A DNA stretch of 64,000 nucleotides. Origin: JACDAN01 sp963827705 (GTDB lineage: Bacteria > Actinomycetota > Thermoleophilia > Gaiellales > Gaiellaceae). The stretch is taken from assembly GCA_963827705.1 (NCBI GenBank), contig CAWHBN010000020.1, positions 62,001-126,000 of the forward strand. The letters run 5' to 3'. The translations under genes and the position numbers were made by a program. The notes under the pieces were generated by a model, which saw nothing but the letters and a program-made list of their open reading frames with translations, was not told the origin of the DNA and made no database searches. Positions 50,919-59,177 of this stretch are shown in pieces (within the stretch, counting starts at the first letter, position 1; the number at the start of each line of letters is the position of its first letter).

Positions 50919-50929
50919 CAGTCTGTTAC
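50915..50929. repeat. Palindromic repeat, site 3 (GTAACAG-t-CTGTTAC)
   Basis: This perfect 7+1+7 palindrome overlaps the flavoprotein stop codon (TAA 50916-50918). It is the exact reverse complement of the inner 15 bases of site 4, so the two also form a larger inverted repeat with a 40-base loop. Confidence 0.7.
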
Positions 50930-50964
50930 TAGCTGCTGCACGCCCGGAGCCAAGAGGCGCCAGG

Positions 50965-50991
50965 GCCTAAGTAACAGACTGTTACTTAGGC
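50965..50991. repeat. Palindromic repeat, site 4 (13+1+13)
   Basis: This is a perfect 13+1+13 palindrome (GCCTAAGTAACAG-a-CTGTTACTTAGGC) between the flavoprotein and the convergent nagA gene. It is the longest of four related sites (25510, 25891, 50915, 50965). Confidence 0.72.
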
Positions 50992-51024
50992 ACCGCCGGC
51001 TCTGGATCAGCTTCGGGCTCAGGC

Positions 51025-52110
51025 TCAGACATGTTCTCGTCCTCCGACGAGCACGCGCTTCACCGCGAGGTTGTCGTCGACGACGGTGATGTCGGCGGGA
51101 GAGCCTGTGACAAGACCGCCTGCATGCTCGCCGACCACGCGAGCGGGCACGGATGACGCGGCATCGAGCGCGCTGCCGAGTGGCACCCCCAGCGCATGCA
51201 GGTTCCTGACAGCCTCGATCATGGTCAGGGAGCTTCCGGCGAGCACGCCGTCCGGTCTTCGAGCGACCCCGTCGCGGATCTTCACCTCGAAGCCGCCGAG
51301 GGTGTACGAGCCGTCATTCAGGCCCGCTCCAGCTACGGCATCAGTGACCAGGGCCACCCGACCTCCCGCGGCGTTCCAGACGAGCTTCGCTGTCTCGGCG
51401 GCGAGGTGAATGCGGTCGAGAATGATCTGGACGACGACGTCCGGCCGGGCGAGGGCCGCTCCCGCGATCCCCGGGTCGCGGTGACCGAACGGCCGCATCG
51501 CGTTGAAGAGGTGCGTGACGGTCCGAACGCCGGCGTCGAAGGCGGCGTTTGCCTCCGCCGCGGTCGCGTCCGTGTGTCCGAGCGAGACGGTGACGCCGCG
51601 TCGGAGCAGGAGGCTGATGAGGGCGTCGGCCCCCCGAAGCTCCGGCGCGACTGTCACCATCCGGATCCGACCTGTGTCGAGAAGCCGCTGGAGGAGGGCC
51701 AGATCGGGGTCTCTGCGCGCCAGGCGAGGGTGCGCGCCGAGCCGCTTCGGGGAGAGAAACGGGCCTTCGAGGTGAACACCGAGGATGCGCGGGCCGCCGT
51801 TCGTGCCGGCCGGGATTTCCTCTAGCGCCGCCTGGAGCTGCTCCTCAGGTGCGGTGATGAAGGTCGGGAGGTAGGCGGTGACGCCCGTACCGAGCAGCGC
51901 TTCGCCCGCTCGTTGGTAGGCGGCGGTGTCCGAGCTCAGGAAGTCCACCCCCCCGAAGCCGTTGACCTGGAGGTCGACGAAACCAGGTGATGCGATGCCG
52001 CGCCCGCGGCGGATTGCCAGCCCGTGGCGGCCGACGAGGCCGTCCACGATCTCAAGGTCGCCAGGGACGAGGGATCCTTGCAGGAGGGCCGCTTCCACGC
52101 CGAGCCTCAT
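51025..52110 (-). CDS. nagA: N-acetylglucosamine-6-phosphate deacetylase NagA
   Basis: The 361-aa amidohydrolase removes acetyl from GlcNAc-6-P, for murein recycling or chitin use. Motifs are SPGFVDLQVNGFGG near 40-53, GVHLEGPFLSPKRLGAH near 113-129, SLGHTDATAAEANAAFDAG near 172-190, THLFNAMRPFGHRDPG near 194-209, and the catalytic Asp in ALVTDAVAGAGL near 258. ATG 52110 starts where homology begins; the ORF extending to 52182 is not supported. No nagB is nearby. Confidence 0.92.
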   Translation of the reverse strand: MRLGVEAALLQGSLVPGDLEIVDGLVGRHGLAIRRGRGIASPGFVDLQVNGFGGVDFLSSDTAAYQRAGEALLGTGVTAYLPTFITAPEEQLQAALEEIPAGTNGGPRILGVHLEGPFLSPKRLGAHPRLARRDPDLALLQRLLDTGRIRMVTVAPELRGADALISLLLRRGVTVSLGHTDATAAEANAAFDAGVRTVTHLFNAMRPFGHRDPGIAGAALARPDVVVQIILDRIHLAAETAKLVWNAAGGRVALVTDAVAGAGLNDGSYTLGGFEVKIRDGVARRPDGVLAGSSLTMIEAVRNLHALGVPLGSALDAASSVPARVVGEHAGGLVTGSPADITVVDDNLAVKRVLVGGREHV

Positions 52111-52123
52111 CCTGAGCGTCGCC

Positions 52124-52504
52124 TTAGTCCTCGCCGCGCACCGGGTCACCAGCCAGGATCGTTTCGAGGTACGCCAGGACATCCTCGAGGTCCTGGCCCG
52201 AGACGAGATCGGCCGGCATGATCCCGCTCCCGTTCTCGATCGTCGCCTGTGCGTCCTCGCGCGCGACGCCGCTCCCGGCCAACGTCGGGCCTACGCCTCC
52301 ACCGGCGCCGGCATCGCCGTGGCAGCCCGCACAGTTCTCTGCGAACAGCGTCTCGCCGCGAGCGGCGTCACCCGCGACAACCGGTGACGGAGCCGACGCC
52401 GCTTCGTCCTTCGCGAGATGGAGCTCCGCCAGGAGGTAGACGCCGGCGGTCACACCGACGAGCAGGATCGCGGGAACGACGACCAGACGAGCACGCCTCG
52501 ACAT
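52124..52504 (-). CDS. Membrane-anchored cytochrome c
   Basis: This is a 126-aa protein. Residues 6-27 form a hydrophobic N-terminal anchor. The haem motif CAGCH lies near residues 60-64, and the axial Met is likely in SGIMPADLVSG near 94-104. The C-terminal helix ends QDLEDVLAYLETIL. It is mono-haem class I. It is divergent, with 25 bases between, from a DUF6529 membrane protein that may be its redox partner. Confidence 0.9.
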   Translation of the reverse strand: MSRRARLVVVPAILLVGVTAGVYLLAELHLAKDEAASAPSPVVAGDAARGETLFAENCAGCHGDAGAGGGVGPTLAGSGVAREDAQATIENGSGIMPADLVSGQDLEDVLAYLETILAGDPVRGED

Positions 52505-52529
52505 GCGGCGATCGTAATAAGGTCGGGCA

Positions 52530-53003
52530 GTGCCGGTCGGGAGCCTCGAGTCCACCTACACGGACATCGTCACCTCGGTGTTCTCGACGCCGATCGCGTT
52601 CAAGGCCTGGTTCGCGACCGCGGCCGCGATCCTGGCGGTCGTCCAGGTGCTGACCGGCGCGCGCATCTTCGGGAAGCTGCAGCGGTTCGTCCCGGTCGCA
52701 CCGCCGAAGGTGAACCGGATCCACCGCTGGTCCGGGCGCCTCGCGGTCCTCGCCACGATCCCCGTGGCGTTTCACTGCATCTTCATCCTCGGCTTCCAGT
52801 CAACCGACGCACGTGTCTTCGCGCACTCGCTGCTCGGGTCGTTCGTCTACGGCGTCCTGGCAGTGAAGCTCTGGTACGTCCACGACCGCGACCACCCTCG
52901 CTGGCTCGTGCCGCTCGCGGGCGGGACGCTGTTCACGGTCCTCGTGGCGCTTTGGAGCACCTCGAGCCTCTGGTACTTCACCGAGGTTCAGTTCGGCTTC
53001 TAA
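52530..53003 (+). CDS. DUF6529 membrane protein (haem-type)
   Basis: This is a 157-aa membrane protein with four segments and histidines placed at NRIHRWSGRLAVLA near 61-74, VAFHCIFILGF near 78-88, RVFAHSLLGSF near 93-103 and WYVHDRDHPRW near 112-122, consistent with b-type haem, ferric-reductase-like or cytochrome b561-like proteins. GTG 52530 is 25 bases from the cytochrome c start. Its TAA overlaps the stop of the convergent SGNH hydrolase (CTAA). Confidence 0.8.
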   Translation: MPVGSLESTYTDIVTSVFSTPIAFKAWFATAAAILAVVQVLTGARIFGKLQRFVPVAPPKVNRIHRWSGRLAVLATIPVAFHCIFILGFQSTDARVFAHSLLGSFVYGVLAVKLWYVHDRDHPRWLVPLAGGTLFTVLVALWSTSSLWYFTEVQFGF

Positions 53004-53738
53004 ACCCGGCCGCAGCGCCGGGCGGGCGGGAGCCGCCGGCCGAGCGACGTGGCGGCCGCCCACTGGACGAGCCGGGCGGTCCGCGGCCGGATGCCGGACG
53101 GCGGCTTGCCGCCCATGGAGCGGCGCTCTGAAGAGCCGGCCGTAGACGACCAGCGCAGCCGTGTAGGTGCCGAGCTCGCTCGGGTGGAACCCGTCGCGGC
53201 CGTACAGCGGAGTCCCCGGCTCGCAGTGCCAGGCTCTCCGCCAGGCGTCGCCGCCGGGGAGCAGCTCCGCCTTCGCGCTCGCGGCGGCCCGGCGGTACGA
53301 CGCGATCACCTCGGTGAGCGCACTTCGCCGGTAGGACTCGGGCCACACCGTCAGCAGCGCAAGGCGCGCGCCATGGGCCCGCGCCTCCGCCGACCAGCGC
53401 AGCGCGAACTCGCGCAGGTTCGCCTGGCTCTCGGGCAGCGCGGACGGGCCCTGCTGCATGACCACGACGTCCCAGCGTCCCCCCGCGAGGGCGGCGCGCG
53501 ACTCGTCGTGGTTCCAGTGATCCTCGAGCGCGTACCCGCCCGGCGCGACCGTGCGGTACTCGAGCCGTCGCCCGGCACGGCTCGCAATCCGCGCGACCGT
53601 TGCCGGAAGATCGTTCGTCGCTGTCAGGCTGTTGCCGAGGAAGAGCACGCGGAGCGACGACGGCGGCCGGGCCTCGGCCGACGAGCCGCTCAGCCCGAGG
53701 GCGGCGGCGACGGCAAGCACTACGACGAGGCGAATCAC
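53000..53738 (-). CDS. Secreted SGNH hydrolase, C-terminus frameshifted
   Basis: The N-terminal signal peptide (MIRLVVVLAVAAALGLSG, residues 1-18) is followed by block I VLFLGNSLTATNDLP near 31-45, SGNH-like Gly/Asn segments, and block V YGRDGFHPSELGTY near 180-193. The protein seems to change frame near 53120 (after YGRLF): the family tail MGGKPPSGIRPRTARLVQWA continues one base later and stops at 53000-53002. The unbroken frame runs to 52800, over DUF6529. Corrected length is about 245 aa. Confidence 0.75.
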
Positions 53739-53779
53739 GGCCGGGACGGTACCCGCCGCCCACGGGATAACGTCGGCGC

Positions 53780-54892
53780 ATGGAGCCTGCGGCCGACGAG
53801 CGGACTGTTCGGGTCTCCACGCTCGAGCTCTTCTTCGACCTCGTCTTCGTCTTCACGCTCACGCAGCTCACTGGGTTGCTGGCGGACGATCCGACCTGGG
53901 CGGGTCTCGCGAAGGTCGTCCTGCTGCTCTCGGTCATCTGGTGGATCTACGACGGCTACGTCTGGCTGACGAACACCGTCGCGCTCGACGTCCTCGGGCA
54001 CCGGCTGCTGCTCCTCGGCGGCATGGCCGGATTCCTGCTCATGGCGCTCGCGATCCCCACGATGTTCGACGACGGAGGCGTCGCGTTCGGCCTCGGCTAC
54101 CTGGCGGTCGTCTCGCTCCACGGCTGGCTCTACCTCCGCGCGACGTCGGCGTCCGAGGCCGAGGCGATCCGCGGGATCGTCCCGTACAACCTTGCCGCTG
54201 CGCTGATGCTCGTCGCGGCCGGGCTGACGGACGGAGCGCTCATGTGGGCGCTCGTCGTGGCGCCGGCCGTTCTCCTCTGGTTCGTGCCCTACGTCGCGCG
54301 ACTGGAGGGATTCCAGGTCGCCGCCTCCCACTTCGTCGAGCGCCACGGGCTCGTGGTGATCGTCGCGCTCGGCGAGTCGATCGTCGTGCTGGGCGCCGGC
54401 GCGGGAGGGGCGGAGGTCGGGCTCGAGCTGGGCCTGATCGCGATTCTCGGTCTCGCGCTGAGCGCCGCTCTTTGGTGGACGTACTTCTCACACGAGGAGG
54501 AGCTGGAGCACGCGATGCTCGAGACTCCGCCGAGCGAGCGGCCGCAGAAGGCGCTCCTCCTCGGCTACGCGCACTTCTTTCTTCTGCTCGGCGTCGTCCT
54601 CGTCGCCGCCGGGCTGAAGAAGTCGATTCCCGACCCGCTCGGCGACCTCGGCTGGGAGACGGCCCTCGCGCTCGGTGCCGGCGCCGCGATGTTCGTCGCC
54701 GCGGACACGGCGATGCTCCGAACGCTGCGGGTCCCTTACGGACGCGCTCGCGTCGTGGCGGTCGTCGCGGCCCTCGCGACGCTTCCCATCGGCCTCGCCT
54801 CCACGGCCGCGCAAGTCGCGGCCCTGGCAGGGATCGTCGCCCTCGCTAGCGGCCGACCGCGCGGCGATACCGCCACACCGACAGCACGCTGA
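53780..54892 (+). CDS. LtrA-like (low-temperature requirement A) membrane protein
   Basis: This is a 370-aa protein with about twelve membrane segments. STLELFFDLVFVFTLTQLT near 13-31, GESIVVLGAG near 200-209, and LWWTYFSHEEELEHA near 230-244 fit LtrA family members, whose function is poorly known. It overlaps the convergent ABC permease by 47 bases. Confidence 0.87.
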   Translation: MEPAADERTVRVSTLELFFDLVFVFTLTQLTGLLADDPTWAGLAKVVLLLSVIWWIYDGYVWLTNTVALDVLGHRLLLLGGMAGFLLMALAIPTMFDDGGVAFGLGYLAVVSLHGWLYLRATSASEAEAIRGIVPYNLAAALMLVAAGLTDGALMWALVVAPAVLLWFVPYVARLEGFQVAASHFVERHGLVVIVALGESIVVLGAGAGGAEVGLELGLIAILGLALSAALWWTYFSHEEELEHAMLETPPSERPQKALLLGYAHFFLLLGVVLVAAGLKKSIPDPLGDLGWETALALGAGAAMFVAADTAMLRTLRVPYGRARVVAVVAALATLPIGLASTAAQVAALAGIVALASGRPRGDTATPTAR

Positions 54893-55619
54893 AGACGGCG
54901 ATGATCGCGAACGACCAGGCCACCGCGAGCCAGATGTCGTTGCCGGCCGGGGTCCCCACGAACAGGGCGCGGGCGGCGTTCACCATGGTCGTGAAGGGGT
55001 TGTGCTCCGCGATCGGCTGCAGCCAGTCCGGCATCGTCTCCACGGGCACGAACGCGGACGAGATGAACGTAAGGGGGAAGAGGATCGTGAAGCCGTAGGC
55101 GTTGGCGGCCTCGGGCGACGACGCCGACAGCCCCATGAACGCGAACACCCACGAGAACGCATAGCCGATCAGCAGCAGGAGCGCCATGCCGGCCACGATC
55201 TCCGGGAAGCTCGTCGCGAAGCGGAAGCCGACGATGATCCCGACCGTGAACATGATCACGAGCTGGATCACGTTCGTCCCCACGTCAGCGAGGATCCGTC
55301 CGGAGATCACCGCCGGCCCCCACATCGGCAGCGAACGGAAGCGGTCGATCAGACCCTTCTTGAGGTCCTCGGAGAGCCCGAGTGCGGTCACGAAGCCGCC
55401 GAAGACCATCGACTGGACGATGATCCCCGGAATCAGGAAGTCGACGTAGTCGAGCGGCGCCGTGTCGATCGCACCGCCGAACACGTAGACGAACAGCAGC
55501 ACGAACATGATCGGCTGGATCGTGAAACCGACCAGCAGGTCGGGCTGGCGCGGGATCCGCTTCAGGCTGCGCTTGGCGAGCACCAGCGTGTCCCCGATCG
55601 CGTACTGGAAGGCCGTCAT
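54846..55619 (-). CDS. ABC-2 type exporter permease (DrrB-like)
   Basis: This is a 257-aa permease with six membrane segments. GFTIQPIMFVLLFVYVFGGA near 30-49 and the ABC-2 motif VPVETMPDWLQPIAEHNPFT near 195-214 are typical of daunorubicin-resistance-type exporters. The ATPase gene overlaps by four bases upstream. Confidence 0.9.
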   Translation of the reverse strand: MTAFQYAIGDTLVLAKRSLKRIPRQPDLLVGFTIQPIMFVLLFVYVFGGAIDTAPLDYVDFLIPGIIVQSMVFGGFVTALGLSEDLKKGLIDRFRSLPMWGPAVISGRILADVGTNVIQLVIMFTVGIIVGFRFATSFPEIVAGMALLLLIGYAFSWVFAFMGLSASSPEAANAYGFTILFPLTFISSAFVPVETMPDWLQPIAEHNPFTTMVNAARALFVGTPAGNDIWLAVAWSFAIIAVFSVLSVWRYRRAVGR

Positions 55620-56596
55620 CGCCGCTCGACCTCCGCGGCCTCCTCCTCGTCGTGCTCGACCGCTCTGCCCGTCAGCCGCAGGAACACGTCGTCGAGCGTC
55701 GGTCGCCGCACCGCGATGTCGTCGATCGTCAGGCCCGCGTCGTCGAGGCGCCGCACGGCCTCCGCGATCGCTCCGCTTCGCTCGCGGAGCGGCACGCTGA
55801 CCACGCCGTTCTCGGACGACGGCGACTCGCTGGCGATCGGGGCAAGCACGGGGATCGCCTCCTCGCCACGATGGCCGTCGCAGAGATGGACCTCGAGGCG
55901 ATCGCCGCCGACCTGCGCCTTCAGCTCGTCCGACGTGCCCTCCGCGATCACGACCCCCTGGTCGATCACGGCGATCCGATCCGCGAGCCGGTCGGCCTCG
56001 TCGAGGTACTGCGTCGTCAGCAAGACGGTCGTCCCGCCGGCGACGAGTGCCTCCATCGCGTCCCAGAGCCCGATGCGGCTGCGGATGTCGAGCCCCGTCG
56101 TGGGCTCGTCGAGGAAGAGGACCGGCGGGCGGGCGACGAGCGCAGCTGCGAGGTCGAGGCGGCGCCGCATCCCTCCCGAGTAGGTGCGGACGAGCCGGCC
56201 GCCGGCATCGGTGAGGTCGAAGTCGGCCAGGAGCTCGTCGGCCCGCGCCTTGGCGGCTCGGCGGCCGAGGTGGTAGAGGCGGCCGACCATCTCCAGGTTC
56301 TCCCAGCCGGTCAGGTTCTCGTCGACGGCCGCGTACTGGCCGGCGAGCCCGATGCTCTCGCGCACCTTCGCCGGCTCCCGCGTCACGTCGAAGCCCGCGA
56401 CGGAGGCCGACCCCTCGTCCGGCGCGAGAAGCGTGGTCAGGATCCGCACCGCGGTCGTCTTCCCCGCGCCGTTGGGGCCGAGCAGGCCAAAAACGCTGCT
56501 CGCTTCGACTCCGAGGTCGATTCCGCGGAGCGCCTCGACCTTGCCGTAGCTCTTGCGAAGGCCCTGAGTCTCGACTGCGACGGCGGCAGCAGCCAC
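55616..56596 (-). CDS. ABC exporter ATPase (DrrA-like)
   Basis: This is a 326-aa ATPase. Walker A GLLGPNGAGKTTAVR lies near residues 37-51, the signature TYSGGMRRRLDLAAAL near 136-151, and Walker B VLFLDEPTTGLD near 159-170. The C-terminal DrrA extension (residues 225-326) ends EDEEEA-like acidic residues. With the permease it forms a drug or lipid exporter of actinobacterial type. Confidence 0.92.
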   Translation of the reverse strand: MAAAAVAVETQGLRKSYGKVEALRGIDLGVEASSVFGLLGPNGAGKTTAVRILTTLLAPDEGSASVAGFDVTREPAKVRESIGLAGQYAAVDENLTGWENLEMVGRLYHLGRRAAKARADELLADFDLTDAGGRLVRTYSGGMRRRLDLAAALVARPPVLFLDEPTTGLDIRSRIGLWDAMEALVAGGTTVLLTTQYLDEADRLADRIAVIDQGVVIAEGTSDELKAQVGGDRLEVHLCDGHRGEEAIPVLAPIASESPSSENGVVSVPLRERSGAIAEAVRRLDDAGLTIDDIAVRRPTLDDVFLRLTGRAVEHDEEEAAEVERR

Positions 56597-56657
56597 GCGA
56601 TCACGCTACCTGCTCGCGGGTGGGTCGACGACGTTCCGCCGGGACTACGCTCGCTCC

Positions 56658-57245
56658 GTGCGGATCTTCCTGGCGGGCGCGACCGGTGTGATCGGAGTGC
56701 GGCTCGTCCCGCTGCTCGTGGACGCCGGTCACGACGTTGCGGGGATGACGCGCTCACCGGGCAAGGCCGGCCTGCTCAAGGAGCTCGGGGCCGAGCCCGT
56801 GGTGTGCGACGTCTTCGAGGCGGAGGGCCTCCTGCAAGCGGTGACGGCGTTTCGCCCAGGAGTGGTCATGCACCAGTTGACCGACCTCCCGGACGATCCT
56901 GCTCGGATCGGCGAGACGGCTGCCGTCAATGCGCGCGTTCGGCGAGAGGGAACGAGCAACCTCCTCGCGGCGGCGCGCGCGGCAGGCGCCCCCGAGTTCA
57001 TCGCGCAAAGCGTCGCGTGGCAGCTGTCTGGGGAAGGCGGCGCGTCGATCGCGGATCACGAAAGCCTCGTGCTCGCACGCGGCGGCGTAGTCCTCCGCTA
57101 CGGGCGGTTCTACGGGCCGGGAACGTACTACGAGCGGAACCTGCCAGAGCATCCGCGGGTTCACGTCGACGACGCGGCCCGCCGTACCGTTGCGGCGCTC
57201 GGCTCCGAACCCGGAATCGTCACCATCGCGGACAGCGACCGCTAG
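56658..57245 (+). CDS. NAD-dependent epimerase-like protein, short
   Basis: This 195-aa protein is at the small end of the SDR-like epimerase family. GATGVIG lies at residues 7-13, and FRPGVVMHQLTDLPDDPARI near 66-85 carries the segment where YxxxK would be expected further on, but no YxxxK is present. The tail HVDDAARRTVAALGSEPGIV is intact. It is likely a nucleotide-binding oxidoreductase that does not use the usual catalytic Tyr/Lys. It is followed by relic sequence. Confidence 0.75.
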   Translation: MRIFLAGATGVIGVRLVPLLVDAGHDVAGMTRSPGKAGLLKELGAEPVVCDVFEAEGLLQAVTAFRPGVVMHQLTDLPDDPARIGETAAVNARVRREGTSNLLAAARAAGAPEFIAQSVAWQLSGEGGASIADHESLVLARGGVVLRYGRFYGPGTYYERNLPEHPRVHVDDAARRTVAALGSEPGIVTIADSDR

Positions 57246-57276
57246 GCGGCCTCGACGATCACGAGCTGCGCATCGC

Positions 57277-57450
57277 GTGCGCCTGGACTACGAGGTGTTC
57301 CTGCTCTCGCGGATTCGCGAGGAGTAACGCCGGACCGGCGAGACGCACGCCGCGGTGACGAGCGGGCTCGCGAAGACCGCCCGAGTGATCACGGCCGCGG
57401 CCGCGATCATGGTCGTCTTCCTCGCGTTCATCTTCAGCACGGACGCTTCA
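57277..57450 (+). pseudogene. Relic of an MMPL/RND membrane transporter
   Basis: One frame reads as the last transmembrane part of MMPL transporters: LDYEVFLLSRIREE, then a stop (TAA 57325-57327) where the family has Tyr, then RRTGETHAAVTSGLAKTARV and ITAAAAIMVVFLAFIFSTDA. Upstream and downstream parts of the transporter are absent. Only about 58 residues of a 700-aa protein are left, so this is a decayed fragment. Confidence 0.72.
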
Positions 57451-58662
57451 CGCAGGGCGGCTGAGCCGCAGGATCGCCCCGGCGTAGCGGCCGGCTTCCC
57501 GGATTCCGAGCTCGCCGGGCGGGAGCTCGACGACGAACGAACGGGAGGCCGGCATTGCGCCGGCCTGCCACGCGGTCGCCGCGCCGGGAGGCCGCCGCAG
57601 CCGGGCGAAGCGCATCCCGGCGAGCCCCGCGAACCGCCTGGCGATCGGGACGCTCGGGCCCCAGGCGCGCACCAGCCCTTGCGGCTGGTGGAACCAGATC
57701 GTCACGTCGGGGCGGAGCCGGCGGATCAGCCGCATCGCGAGCCTCGTCTCGACCTCCGAGGCGGGCGCCGGGCCCGCGGTGGCGATGCCCCTCCACGTGC
57801 CGGGGAAGTTGCGGTTCAGGTCGACCCCGCGGGCATTTCCCCGCCGCTTCGCCGTGTGTCCGTCGGGGTTCAGATCCTGGACGACCGTGATCGAGCCACG
57901 CCTCGGCGGCCGGGCGTGCAGCAGGCGCGTGGCCACGACGCTGCCGGCGCACTCGTTCCCGTGGATGCAGCCGAAGACGAGGATCCTGGGCCGGCCCGCG
58001 CCGAGCGTGAACGTTCGGATCGGCTGGCCTCGGGTGCTGAGGCCGACCGGCGCCGACGAGACGCCGTCGCCGGGGAGTCGTACGTGGAGGTGGTTGTCGT
58101 GGTGGGCTGGAAGCACTTCGACGACCGCGGGCGGTCCGCGCAGGCCGGTGTTCGGGCCGACGAAGATCTTCGCCGCGCCGGCCGCGACGAAACGGTTGAC
58201 CAAGTCTTGCGCGAGCGGCCGGTCGATCTGACGCGGACCTGCCGGCGGGCGCTCGCGTCGATCGCTTCGCGGGTAGTAGACGTCGACGTCGAGCCCGTTC
58301 TGGTGTGACGCGTGGCCGATCCCGCCGTACCGTGCGCCGAAGTCGCCGCCGTGTGGCCGCGAGAGGTCGCCGACGCCGACGCGGGGCGCTCCCGGATGGG
58401 CCGCCGCATATTCGGCGAAGACGGCGAGCGTCGTCCGCACGAGCCGCGCGTTCCCGTACCGCCTCCACTCGCGGTTGGGAGACCGCTTCCGGATGGAGTC
58501 CCACGTGAAGTGGTGCTCGCCCTGCGCCTCGAGCCGGACCCCGCCCGAGAGGCGGCCGTCCCACGGAAGCCCGAGCGAGCGAGACGGCGCCACGGCCGAC
58601 GCGGCGCCGGCGGCGAGTGCGAAGGCGAGTACGAGGCAGCCGGCGATCCGGCCGAACGGCAT
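57448..58662 (-). CDS. Murein hydrolase fusion: MepA-like endopeptidase plus M14 carboxypeptidase
   Basis: This is a 404-aa exported protein. Residues 1-23 form a signal peptide (MPFGRIAGCLVLAFALAAGA). The N-terminal domain (about 35-215) has HASHQNGLDVDVYY and HHDNHLHVRL, the zinc motifs of penicillin-insensitive murein endopeptidase (LAS/MepA, M74). The C-terminal domain (about 235-404) has FGCIHGNECAG, LNPDGH and NRNFP, the zinc-carboxypeptidase M14 motifs. It should cut peptidoglycan cross-links and trim peptides. The fusion is unusual. Confidence 0.83.
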   Translation of the reverse strand: MPFGRIAGCLVLAFALAAGAASAVAPSRSLGLPWDGRLSGGVRLEAQGEHHFTWDSIRKRSPNREWRRYGNARLVRTTLAVFAEYAAAHPGAPRVGVGDLSRPHGGDFGARYGGIGHASHQNGLDVDVYYPRSDRRERPPAGPRQIDRPLAQDLVNRFVAAGAAKIFVGPNTGLRGPPAVVEVLPAHHDNHLHVRLPGDGVSSAPVGLSTRGQPIRTFTLGAGRPRILVFGCIHGNECAGSVVATRLLHARPPRRGSITVVQDLNPDGHTAKRRGNARGVDLNRNFPGTWRGIATAGPAPASEVETRLAMRLIRRLRPDVTIWFHQPQGLVRAWGPSVPIARRFAGLAGMRFARLRRPPGAATAWQAGAMPASRSFVVELPPGELGIREAGRYAGAILRLSRPA

Positions 58663-58697
58663 GCACGTGAACTATCAAACCCGCGTAGGATCCGCCG

Positions 58698-59177
58698 GTG
58701 AGCTTCGACGACTGGATGCTCGCGCTCCACGTCCTCAGCGCGTTCTCGTACGTCGCCGGCGTCGTGCTCTTCTGGGTGCTGATCGTCGCCGTGCGGCGGA
58801 CGGACACCCCCGAGCGGACGCTCAGCTTCGCTCCGGCCAGCAAGGTCGGAAACGCCGCGATCGGAATCGGCGCCGGCGGCACGATCGTGCTCGGGATCTT
58901 CCTCGCGTTTTCGATCGGGGACTACGACATCTGGGATCCGTGGATCGTCGCCGCGATCGTCCTCTGGTTCGTCGCCGCCGGGATCGGCCAGCGTACGGGC
59001 AAGGCCTATCTCGTACCCGTGCAGAAGGCCCAGGAGCTGAACGCAGCAGGCCAGACGGGGCCGAACAGCGAGTTGCTGGCCCTCAACCGGACCTCTCAGG
59101 GCCTCGTGCTGCAGTTCCTCGCGAGCCTCGTCCTGGCCCTGATCCTCGTGGACATGATCTGGAAGCCGGGCGCGTGA
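58698..59177 (+). CDS. DUF2269-like membrane protein
   Basis: This is a 159-aa protein with four membrane segments (LALHVLSAFSYVAGVVLFWV, GNAAIGIGAGGTIVLGIFLA, and two more). It resembles DUF2269 or the paralogue that follows. A conserved His (LALHVLSAF) may bind haem, but this is not certain. GTG 58698. It is coupled to the next gene by GTGA. Confidence 0.72.
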   Translation: MSFDDWMLALHVLSAFSYVAGVVLFWVLIVAVRRTDTPERTLSFAPASKVGNAAIGIGAGGTIVLGIFLAFSIGDYDIWDPWIVAAIVLWFVAAGIGQRTGKAYLVPVQKAQELNAAGQTGPNSELLALNRTSQGLVLQFLASLVLALILVDMIWKPGA

